6,394 bases of DNA from contig WAQA01000129.1 in assembly GCA_015520475.1 (NCBI GenBank), positions 1-6,394 on the forward strand, given 5' to 3'. Below are positions 1-5,413 of this stretch, one piece after another. How positions within the stretch are numbered: position 1 is the stretch's first letter; each line of letters opens with the position of its first letter. The notes beneath the pieces are model-generated. The model ran no database searches and was not told the origin of the DNA. It saw nothing but the letters and a program-made list of their open reading frames with translations. This DNA comes from Candidatus Bathyarchaeota archaeon. GTDB lineage: Archaea; Thermoproteota; Bathyarchaeia; Bathyarchaeales; WAQA01. The translations under genes and the position numbers were made by a program.

Positions 1-482
1 TCTCATGGGTGCGGAGGGATCCGGTTGACGCCACTACACATGAGATAAAATCACTCAACTACCTTAACAGCATTCTATCTAAGATTGAAGCAAACAATGC
101 AGGGGTAGATGAGGCATTAATATTGGATCATAGAGGATTCATATGTGAAGCAACTGGAGAGAACATATTTATCGTGAAAGACGAAAAGATATTTACGCCT
201 CCACCTTCATCCGGGGCCCTCCCAGGAATAACGCTTGAAGTAATCAAGAGAATAGCTCAGAAGCTCGGATACCCAGTCATCGAGAGGGATATAACCCCAG
301 TTGAACTGTACGGGGCTGATGAAGCATTCCTCTCGGGAACAGCAGCTGAGATCATGCCCATAAGAGAGGTTAACGGCAGAGTTATAGGTAATGGGAAGAT
401 GGGGCCTATCACAAGGAGATTCCTTGAAGAGTTCTATAGAATCGTAAAGGATCCAAAGGAAGGGACGCCCATATACGAGTAA
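1..482 (+). CDS. ilvE: Branched-chain amino acid aminotransferase (partial, 5' end outside window)
   Basis: This is the C-terminal part of a fold-type IV PLP aminotransferase, which swaps amino groups between valine, leucine or isoleucine and 2-oxoglutarate in the cytoplasm. The frame is open to the left edge (codons S-W from base 3, then VRRDPVDATT), so the start lies outside; the GTG at 9 is internal. The lysine in HEIKSLNYLNSI (codon 48-50) aligns with the PLP Schiff-base lysine of IlvE. Further family signatures follow: EATGENIFIV, then TPPPSSGALPGIT, which helps bind the cofactor phosphate, and the near-C-terminal block ADEAFLSGTAAEIMPI. The gene ends with TAA at 480-482. About half of a normal protein of roughly 300 residues is visible. 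A D-amino acid aminotransferase or aminodeoxychorismate lyase is less likely, because the SGTAAEI-MPI block is typical of IlvE. No operon link to the next gene is evident across the 266-base gap. Confidence 0.93.
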   Translation, partial: SWVRRDPVDATTHEIKSLNYLNSILSKIEANNAGVDEALILDHRGFICEATGENIFIVKDEKIFTPPPSSGALPGITLEVIKRIAQKLGYPVIERDITPVELYGADEAFLSGTAAEIMPIREVNGRVIGNGKMGPITRRFLEEFYRIVKDPKEGTPIYE

Positions 483-632
483 GCGTTAACCATATCCTTC
501 TACTTGTTCATGTTCTTCATCAATCTTCCCTATCCAATCAAAATAGCATATGCTTGATTACATGATCTACGGAGGGGCTTATCTCTTTTATTCGGATGGA
601 AGATACGCGCGATATCTTAATTCTCCAATAGT

Positions 633-665
633 ATCAGACATTCTTCTATCAAGAAGCCTTCTGAT
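633..665. repeat. Interrupted inverted repeat upstream of tdh
   Basis: ATCAGA (633-638) is complementary to TCTGAT (660-665). Inside it TTCTT (641-645) pairs with AAGAA (651-655), leaving a 5-base loop and small unequal bulges. It lies about 85 bases before the tdh start and about 150 bases after the ilvE stop. That position is too far downstream for a simple ilvE terminator. It could be an operator or RNA hairpin affecting tdh, or chance. The rest of the 483-748 gap shows only a weak TATA-like CTTTATC near 675-681 and no convincing promoter. Confidence 0.3.
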
Positions 666-748
666 GGTTAAGTACTTTATCCTCAGATACTACTGCGATA
701 AGTATAGAAGACCGCATTATCAATAGGATTTTAGGGGTTGAGGAAGGC

Positions 749-1819
749 TTGTATGCGGTTGTGAAAGTGAAGAGGGATGTGGGAGCCGAAATCTTAAATG
801 TTGATGTTCCAAGAATCGGTAGGGATGAAGTCTTAGTTGAGGTGAAGATGGCTTCTATCTGTGGAACAGACGTTCACATATGGGATTGGAATGAATGGGC
901 CCAGAGAAATATTAAGAAGGTTCCAATAATATTTGGTCATGAATTCGCCGGCGTGGTCGTTGAGGTTGGCAGGGATGTCAGAAGCGTTCAAGTTGGAGAC
1001 ATGGTTTCAGCTGAAGGACATATAGTTGATGGAACATGTTATCAATGTAGAACTGGACGGATGCATGTCTGCAGAAATGTTGAGGGTTTAGGGATTGACA
1101 GGGATGGGGTATTTGCAGAATATGTTGCACTTCCAGAGAGGAATATATGGATAAATGATCCGGATCTTGATCCTGCCATAGCCTCGCTCCAAGACCCTCT
1201 AGGAAACGCTGTACACGCCATACTGCCAGATGGAAAACAGCACGATATCATCGGAAGGGATGTAGCCGTCTTCGGATGTGGACCTATAGGATTAATGGCT
1301 ATAGCCGTCTTAAAGACTATAGGCGCATCCAGAGTCTTCGCTGTTGCAGGTGGAAGGAACCGGAAACGTATGGAACTCGCTAAGAGGATGGGAGCGGACA
1401 TAGTCTTGAACGCTAAGAGGGAGGGGGAAGACATCGTTAGGATTATACATGATTTGACTGATGGGAGGGGTGTAGATGTAGCTCTAGAGCTGTCCGGTTC
1501 CCCCTACGCCCTGAAACAGTCTCTTGAAACAGTAACACCGGGCGGAAGAGTCTCGATGCTTGGATTACAGGACAGACCTGTAGAGATAGACTTTAACGCT
1601 ACAATCATATCTAAGGGCGTAACAGTTTACGGGGTGACCGGCCGCCGAATCTTCCAGACATGGTATCAGATGAAAGGGTTACTGTCAGATCAGAAGTTCA
1701 GAGACAAGATAGCCACCGTCATCACGCATAGAATACCTATCAGAGAGATTGAGAGAGGAATAGAAGCTATCCATCTAAAGGAGGCTGGAAAAGTTGTTCT
1801 TGAACCGAAGTGGACATAG
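749..1819 (+). CDS. tdh: L-threonine 3-dehydrogenase
   Basis: A zinc-dependent medium-chain dehydrogenase that oxidises L-threonine to 2-amino-3-ketobutyrate in the cytoplasm, the first step of threonine breakdown. It has 356 residues, against about 345 for the family. The start is TTG at 749: GAGG at 740-743 sits 5 bases upstream, and the following YAVVKVKRDVGAE aligns with the family N-terminus. Residues C38 (SICGTDVHIW) and H64-E65 (GHEFAG) are the expected catalytic-zinc region. The structural-zinc lobe has C97, C100 and C108, but Asp94 stands where family members have the first Cys. The Rossmann motif GCGPIG is at 176-181. After strand 2 the sequence is AGGRNRKR (200-207), so the acidic residue that normally favours NAD is missing, and NADP use is possible. 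TGRRIFQTWY near the C-terminus is the threonine-dehydrogenase substrate-region signature. The next gene encodes the enzyme for the following step. A sorbitol or glucose dehydrogenase is less likely because of that signature and neighbour. Confidence 0.93.
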   Translation: MYAVVKVKRDVGAEILNVDVPRIGRDEVLVEVKMASICGTDVHIWDWNEWAQRNIKKVPIIFGHEFAGVVVEVGRDVRSVQVGDMVSAEGHIVDGTCYQCRTGRMHVCRNVEGLGIDRDGVFAEYVALPERNIWINDPDLDPAIASLQDPLGNAVHAILPDGKQHDIIGRDVAVFGCGPIGLMAIAVLKTIGASRVFAVAGGRNRKRMELAKRMGADIVLNAKREGEDIVRIIHDLTDGRGVDVALELSGSPYALKQSLETVTPGGRVSMLGLQDRPVEIDFNATIISKGVTVYGVTGRRIFQTWYQMKGLLSDQKFRDKIATVITHRIPIREIERGIEAIHLKEAGKVVLEPKWT

Positions 1820-1856
1820 CTCCCTCTCAGCCGCATCAATCCTACCTCAGAAAGCC

Positions 1857-1864
1857 TTTTAAAA
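1857..1864 (+). promoter_or_regulatory. TATA box, probable promoter of kbl
   Basis: TTTTAAAA, continuing into TATAAG, lies in the 104-base gap between tdh and kbl. An archaeal TATA box would place transcription start about 25 bases downstream, near 1887. That gives a leader of about 35 bases carrying the GAGGTG Shine-Dalgarno (1909-1914), 9 bases before the TTG start at 1924. The gap suggests kbl can be transcribed separately from tdh, although read-through is also possible. Confidence 0.45.
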
Positions 1865-1923
1865 TATAAGATAGAGAAGAGTGGATGGATTAGTATCACG
1901 TTTTATTTGAGGTGGGGGTTTAA

Positions 1924-3123
1924 TTGGTCAAGAGGCACCCTACAGCCTATTTCCGTGAAGAGTATGAGAGACTCGTAAGGGAGAACCTAAACTGGGAGTT
2001 AAGAGTTTTACAGAGTGCATGTGAACCGGTATGCATGGTTGATGGGAGGAAGGTTATCATGATGTGCGCCAATAACTATCTGAACTTGGCTACTCATCCA
2101 AAAGTTGTGAATGCGATGGTTGAGGCTACAAAAAAGTTTGGAGCCGGCGCTGGAAGCGATAGATCAATAGCTGGCAACATGTCTATCCATGAAGAGCTCG
2201 ATCGGAGACTCGCAGAGTTTAAACGTGCCCCCGCATCCTTAACCTTCCAGACCGGCTTCATGGCAAATGAAGGGTTAATCCCTCAATTATGTGATAGAGG
2301 CGACTTATACGTCTCTGATGAACTTAACCACGGCTCGATAATAGATGGGATAAGGCTTAGCCACGCTGACAGAGCAATATACAAACACAAAGACATTTCA
2401 GATCTTGACCGCATAATGGAGAAGGCTGAGAGACATAGTCCCCCATACAGGCGCATATGGATAATCACCGATGGAGTTTTCAGTATGGATGGTGACTTAG
2501 CTCCCCTTCCAGAGATCGTTAAGATAGCCGAAGAACATGGAGCCGGCGTATACGTTGATGATGCGCATGGGGAGGGGGTCCTAGGAGAGGGAGGAAGAGG
2601 AATAGTAAGCCATTTCGGCCTAACAAGAGAGCAAGTTCACATAGAGATGGGAACATTCTCGAAGGCTTTCGGGGTTATGGGAGGACACATAACAGGAAGC
2701 GAAGATCTACGTAACTTCGCATATAATAAGGCTAGAACATGGCTTTTGAGCGCAGCTGTACCTCCAGGAGTCGCTGCAGCATGCAAAGCAGCAATAGACG
2801 TTCTAGAAGCTGAACCCCAACTCGTCGAGAGGGTCTGGGAGAACCGTAGATATTTCATTGAGGAGATGGAGGCTCTAGGCTTTGATACTGGAAACAGCGA
2901 AACACCTATCGTGCCGATCATGTGCGGTAGAAGTAAAACAGCAAAGGACCTCGCAGATTATATATGGCGGAGAGGAGTATTCGCCCTACCAATAGTCTAT
3001 CCTATGGTACCACGTGAAAAGGCTAGGATAAGAGTGCAATTATGCGCCAAACATACAACAGAGCATCTTGAGAGATCTATAGAAGCCTTTAAAGAGGGAG
3101 GGAAGAGAGTAGGACTAATATAA
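1924..3123 (+). CDS. kbl: Glycine C-acetyltransferase / 2-amino-3-ketobutyrate CoA ligase
   Basis: A PLP enzyme of the alpha-oxoamine synthase family. With the preceding threonine dehydrogenase it would cleave 2-amino-3-ketobutyrate with CoA to glycine and acetyl-CoA. It has 399 residues, the usual family length. The TTG start at 1924 is supported by GAGGTG at 1909-1914, 9 bases upstream. Visible motifs in order are CANNYLNLATHP (48-59), the glycine-rich GAGAGSDRSIAG segment (73-84), LNHGSIIDG with the cofactor-stacking His136, and TDGVFSMDGD (182-191). They continue with VDDAHGEGVLGE, in which Asp212 contacts the PLP ring nitrogen and His215 lies alongside, then GTFSKAFG with the Schiff-base Lys247, and RIRVQLCAKHT near the C-terminus with the substrate-carboxylate arginine. 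The FSKAFG form is closer to serine palmitoyltransferase-like and some archaeal members than to the bacterial LGKALG form. A BioF-like or related synthase therefore cannot be excluded from sequence alone, but pairing with tdh favours threonine catabolism. The gene is convergent with the cas operon. Confidence 0.88.
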   Translation: MVKRHPTAYFREEYERLVRENLNWELRVLQSACEPVCMVDGRKVIMMCANNYLNLATHPKVVNAMVEATKKFGAGAGSDRSIAGNMSIHEELDRRLAEFKRAPASLTFQTGFMANEGLIPQLCDRGDLYVSDELNHGSIIDGIRLSHADRAIYKHKDISDLDRIMEKAERHSPPYRRIWIITDGVFSMDGDLAPLPEIVKIAEEHGAGVYVDDAHGEGVLGEGGRGIVSHFGLTREQVHIEMGTFSKAFGVMGGHITGSEDLRNFAYNKARTWLLSAAVPPGVAAACKAAIDVLEAEPQLVERVWENRRYFIEEMEALGFDTGNSETPIVPIMCGRSKTAKDLADYIWRRGVFALPIVYPMVPREKARIRVQLCAKHTTEHLERSIEAFKEGGKRVGLI

Positions 3124-3270
3124 GAGCTGGAACAACAGCTTCGTGGCTTAATCCTAGATAGACAATTATGTGGGGAATAAACGTATACCTTAAGGATGTG
3201 TGGTTTCCCCTCTCCAAGCACCTTCTACAGGTTGGTGATTAAGCCGATAATACCTCGGTGGAAGGTGTAG

Positions 3271-3396
3271 ATGAAGGCTCTGGGCAGGGTTACCACGAAC
3301 GGTGATGAAGGTGATGAAAACCCTCCGATGAACCCAAGAGGGGAGCCGAGCTCAATGAATCCCGAGGCTTACATAGGCCTACAAACACCTATGTAA
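3271..3396 (+). pseudogene. tnpB: Remnant of an IS200/IS605-type TnpB C-terminus
   Basis: An open stretch of 41 codons from ATG 3271 to TAA 3394-3396. It encodes MKALGRVTTNGDEGDEN, then PPMNPRGEPSSMNPEA, then YIGLQTPM. Tails of this sort, rich in Pro, Met and Asn with a MNP-EA ending, are recalled from the extreme C-termini of archaeal TnpB (OrfB) proteins of IS200/IS605 elements; this is memory, not a search. A TAG (3268-3270) lies directly before the ATG, and no RuvC or zinc-finger segment is recognisable upstream in any + frame, so only the last fraction of a gene could remain. The stop codon lies inside the right arm of a perfect palindrome, as expected where the transposon end overlaps the 3' end of tnpB. 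Alternatives are a chance reading frame over a structured RNA, or a very small unrelated protein without a visible Shine-Dalgarno. Confidence 0.45.
3301..3318 (+). repeat. Tandem 9-base repeat GGTGATGAA x2
   Basis: Two perfect adjacent copies, 3301-3309 and 3310-3318, each containing RTGATGA, the C-box consensus of archaeal C/D guide RNAs. As part of the TnpB-like frame it encodes GDE-GDE. It lies in the loop of the AGGGTT/AACCCT arm. No properly spaced D box was found, so a C/D RNA is not claimed. Confidence 0.7.
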
Positions 3397-3398
3397 GC
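3367..3398. repeat. Perfect 11-bp palindrome with T-run, transposon-end or terminator hairpin
   Basis: GCTTACATAGG (3367-3377) and CCTATGTAAGC (3388-3398) are exact inverted copies around a 10-base loop. The + strand continues into CTTCTTTTT (3403-3411), so the RNA could form a hairpin followed by uridines between the convergent kbl and cas4 genes. Subterminal hairpins of this kind are also the recognition structures at IS200/IS605 ends. Here the palindrome overlaps the stop of the TnpB-like tail, which fits a former right end. Both roles are compatible. Confidence 0.65.
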
Positions 3399-3437
3399 TG
3401 AACTTCTTTTTAGGATATACTCAAGAAGGAAGTACAG

Positions 3438-4064
3438 TTATGCGCAGAGATATTTGTATCCGCATCCTCCAGTACATTTCCTTTCTGAAACCCTTATTTT
3501 TGGGAGTTTCTCTTCCCTTATTATACTCCTTATGCTCCCTAATACACGCTTCACATACATCTTCATCGTCTCCGTTATCTCAAGATCCAGTATGAGCCCT
3601 TCAGGAATATAGTTTATGTATCCCCGTCGAACAGAGACATTATAGTTATCATCTATCAGCATGGCATAGGCAACTAGCTGATATTTATGATCCATCCATG
3701 GCTTACTATTATCTGATGGCATGTTCTTATACTCTACCGGTACATATTCTCCATCTACAGTTCTTATTATCAGATCCACAATGCCTGAGAGGTTAAGTTT
3801 ACTGGAGTAGAGCTTCACAAAGAGTTTTTTACTTGCACCTTTAAAGTCAGGTGAATAATAGATTGCATCTTTCCTCCTCAGCTCCTTCCTAACATACTCT
3901 TCATGCTGCTCTCTCCCCTCCCTCTGCTGGGAACCCAACATGGGCTCGGCATGCATAACATGCTCGAAATATATGATTTTGGGGCAGTAAATGTAATGTT
4001 TTATATCGGTTGCCGTTACTATGCTCTCAGCCACATCAGAAATAGGCAACTTTCGGCTTCCCAT
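3438..4064 (-). CDS. cas4: CRISPR-associated exonuclease Cas4
   Basis: A RecB-family (PD-(D/E)xK) nuclease with an Fe-S cluster that trims prespacers and helps select PAM-bearing, correctly oriented DNA for Cas1-Cas2. From ATG 4064 it has 208 residues. Visible are the first cluster cysteine in HYIYCPK (C27) and the nuclease residues His54 (GREQHEE), Asp97 (GIVDLI), and Glu111 and Lys113 (PVEYKN). Gln129 follows in KYQLVAYA, and three C-terminal cysteines (C197, C201, C207; spacing CX3CX5C) complete the cluster. The start is uncertain. The frame is open to ATG 4100, which would overlap cas2 by 65 bases. ATG 4064 has GAGG just upstream but only 3 bases of spacing. GTG 4034, one base past the cas2 stop, gives the length closest to other Cas4 proteins but has no visible Shine-Dalgarno. 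It is the last gene of the csa1-cas1-cas2-cas4 operon. Confidence 0.93.
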   Translation of the reverse strand: MGSRKLPISDVAESIVTATDIKHYIYCPKIIYFEHVMHAEPMLGSQQREGREQHEEYVRKELRRKDAIYYSPDFKGASKKLFVKLYSSKLNLSGIVDLIIRTVDGEYVPVEYKNMPSDNSKPWMDHKYQLVAYAMLIDDNYNVSVRRGYINYIPEGLILDLEITETMKMYVKRVLGSIRSIIREEKLPKIRVSERKCTGGCGYKYLCA

Positions 4065-4332
4065 CTTCCTCATCCAATTCATATCTCTTCTGCTTTCCAA
4101 TCATCCTCCGACCTCTAAAGCATACTTCACATAGAGGATAAATCTGAACGTTCTCCATTAAATCCCCTATCAATCTTTTAAGGTCAACCAGTAAGCTATT
4201 AAGCCTATCTCTTCTCAGCCGCCCTATGAAGGCACTGTATTGTATATGATCCAAACCATAATCCTTCAAGGTTTCAGCAACCTTTAACCTTAGATTGTCG
4301 TCTGATATATCATATATGATTAGGTAGCGCAT
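4036..4332 (-). CDS. cas2: CRISPR-associated protein Cas2
   Basis: A small ferredoxin-like protein that dimerises between two Cas1 dimers to form the spacer integrase. From ATG 4332 it has 98 residues. MRYLIIYDISDD matches the family N-terminus, with Asp8 the conserved first-strand aspartate, and the middle QYSAFIGRL segment is the usual second-strand region. A second in-frame ATG at 4341 would add MIS. The 4332 start is preferred because GAGGAG (4348-4343) is 10 bases away from it but only 1 base from 4341. A C68-x2-C71 pair occurs in YPLCEVCFRG; a role is not known here. The C-terminal tail after about residue 78 is charged and may dock with Cas1. The gene starts 22 bases after cas1 ends and overlaps the probable cas4 reading frame at its 3' end, so the three are almost certainly one transcript. 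Confidence 0.96.
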   Translation of the reverse strand: MRYLIIYDISDDNLRLKVAETLKDYGLDHIQYSAFIGRLRRDRLNSLLVDLKRLIGDLMENVQIYPLCEVCFRGRRMIGKQKRYELDEEDGKPKVAYF

Positions 4333-4342
4333 AGAGATCATT

Positions 4343-4348
4343 CTCCTC
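4343..4348 (-). promoter_or_regulatory. Shine-Dalgarno deciding the cas2 start
   Basis: On the - strand GAGGAG precedes two nearby in-frame ATG codons. It leaves 1 base to the ATG at 4341 and 10 bases to the ATG at 4332. Normal archaeal spacing favours the second. Confidence 0.5.
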
Positions 4349-4354
4349 TTTATG

Positions 4355-5398
4355 TTACCATCCTAGAACGAATGGGATGTAGCTAGAGGATCCTCCCACA
4401 AGAAAACGCGCCACCATCCTCGCCTGGGAATATATGAAGCTCTTTATTGACGCTCTTCTACCATTAAACACAACCTGCACATTAAACCTTTCAAGTATAT
4501 TACTGAAGATTGCCTTAACGGTTTTCTTACTTAGTATTCTACCCTCAGCAGCCTCCTCTCCGGCAGCTAATATCTCATCCACCTTAATTATCCTCTTCGA
4601 GATTAGGGTTATCAGTACTCTATCAACGATCTGCTGCCTGAACTCCTCCATCAAATCTAGAACAAGTGACGGTTTACCCGGCCTATCAGCATGTAGAAAG
4701 CCGGCGTATGGATCTAGACCAGCATAACATACTGCTTTCCAGACCTCCGGGAAGAGTAACGCTTGATATCCAAAGTTAAGCATGGCATTGAACGGATCTC
4801 TCGCACCTCTAGTTTCTCTACCATCGAATCCAATCTTCTCTGGAAGGATAAGGCTTAATGATCTCCAATATGTCCTTGCTGCTTCGGCTTCCAAGTTCAT
4901 AAGCTCCAGCCTCTTCTCATCAATGTTACATCCAACTAAGCTGTCCACGTGATCGTAGATTTCATCGATCATCCTTCCAGCATGATAGAGTCTATCAGCC
5001 AATACTTTATCCCTCGCCTTTCTGTTCTTAGCCATCAACTTCAAGATATTAGCTTGATTCTTCAGTTTACCCATCACGAAACCCTTAGCCAAGATTAGGC
5101 CACGCTCATCATTATACGCAAGGAACTGTTCACGTCTAGTCCTTACAGAGCCAGTCATGGACATGGGCATAAGAATAGCATATGGCTGCCCACTATAATG
5201 TGCAAAGACAACCTGAATGTTATTCTTGATGGCTAGATTCAATGCTCCCGAAGAAAAAGCCGCGCCCATACTCGTACATATTATGCTATCAACCTTTTCA
5301 ACTTGAAATTCACGTTTCTCATCCCCCTTTCTAACAACAAATCTATTACGTTTCTTACCTAGATATGTTCCGAAATCATCTAGAACTATCATACTCAT
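4355..5398 (-). CDS. cas1: CRISPR-associated endonuclease/integrase Cas1
   Basis: A metal-dependent integrase that inserts new spacers at the leader end of a CRISPR array as a complex with Cas2. It has 347 residues, near the usual archaeal length. The N-terminal beta domain (about 1-85) includes VEKVDSIICTSMGAAFSSGA and ends near SGQPYAILMP. The alpha-helical catalytic domain follows, with Glu170 in NLEAEAARTYW, His236 in GFLHADRPGKPSLVLD, and Asp248 and Glu251 in LDLMEEFR as the expected metal ligands. RGARDPFNAMLNFGYQALL is the conserved helix between them. No key residue is missing. The start at 5398 has GTGAGG (5414-5409) 10 bases upstream, overlapping the csa1 stop; the ATG two codons later (5392) is a weaker option. 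The gap to csa1 is 15 bases and to cas2 22 bases, showing tight operon structure. A Cas1 clustered with csa1 and cas4 is typical of type I-A loci. Confidence 0.98.
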   Translation of the reverse strand: MSMIVLDDFGTYLGKKRNRFVVRKGDEKREFQVEKVDSIICTSMGAAFSSGALNLAIKNNIQVVFAHYSGQPYAILMPMSMTGSVRTRREQFLAYNDERGLILAKGFVMGKLKNQANILKLMAKNRKARDKVLADRLYHAGRMIDEIYDHVDSLVGCNIDEKRLELMNLEAEAARTYWRSLSLILPEKIGFDGRETRGARDPFNAMLNFGYQALLFPEVWKAVCYAGLDPYAGFLHADRPGKPSLVLDLMEEFRQQIVDRVLITLISKRIIKVDEILAAGEEAAEGRILSKKTVKAIFSNILERFNVQVVFNGRRASIKSFIYSQARMVARFLVGGSSSYIPFVLGW

Positions 5399-5413
5399 AA
5401 CCCATCAGCCTCA

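Larger units (their letters stand above)
3124..3437. other. Convergent intergenic region with decayed mobile-element and RNA-like structure
   Basis: These 314 bases separate the kbl stop from the cas4 stop and contain no intact gene. Three complementary segment pairs occur in order on the + strand. The outer helix is 3205-3213 with 3337-3345 (9 pairs, one G-U). Inside it lie 3219-3225 with 3261-3267 (CACCTTC/GAAGGTG, 7 pairs) and 3286-3291 with 3319-3324 (AGGGTT/AACCCT, 6 pairs). Together these could form a branched RNA of about 140 bases. A tandem GGTGATGAA repeat (3301-3318) lies in the second arm. The 3' part also reads as a TnpB-like protein tail and ends in a palindrome (listed separately). 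The pairings were found by eye, without energy calculation. No motif of SRP RNA, RNase P RNA, 5S rRNA or tRNA was recognised. Confidence 0.5.

Noticed and set aside
1042..1434. 130-codon frame on the - strand
   Set aside because: It lies fully inside tdh, whose motifs are clear; the antisense protein has no recognisable family features.
2637..2921. 94-codon frame on the - strand
   Set aside because: It is antisense to the catalytic-lysine region of kbl and is explained as a shadow of that gene.
3124..3270. Upstream body of the TnpB gene
   Set aside because: All three + frames carry stops and show neither RuvC motifs nor the CxxC zinc finger, so only the tail can be supported.
3200..3400. 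SRP RNA, RNase P RNA, 5S rRNA or TPP riboswitch
   Set aside because: The helix pairing suggested a known RNA, but the diagnostic conserved motifs of each were not found. GATAATACC resembles one TPP segment, but the partner elements are absent.
3301..3400. C/D box guide RNA
   Set aside because: C-box-like RTGATGA is present twice, but the only clear CTGA (3398-3401) is about 95 bases away, too far for a normal archaeal guide RNA, and no D'/C' pair is well spaced.
3438..3997. Cas4 as a free-standing RecB or DNA-repair nuclease
   Set aside because: The overlap with cas2 and the four-cysteine pattern place it in the CRISPR adaptation operon.
4434..4727. 97-codon frame on the + strand
   Set aside because: It is antisense to the cas1 C-terminal region, low in complexity (Leu/Ser rich) and without a Shine-Dalgarno.
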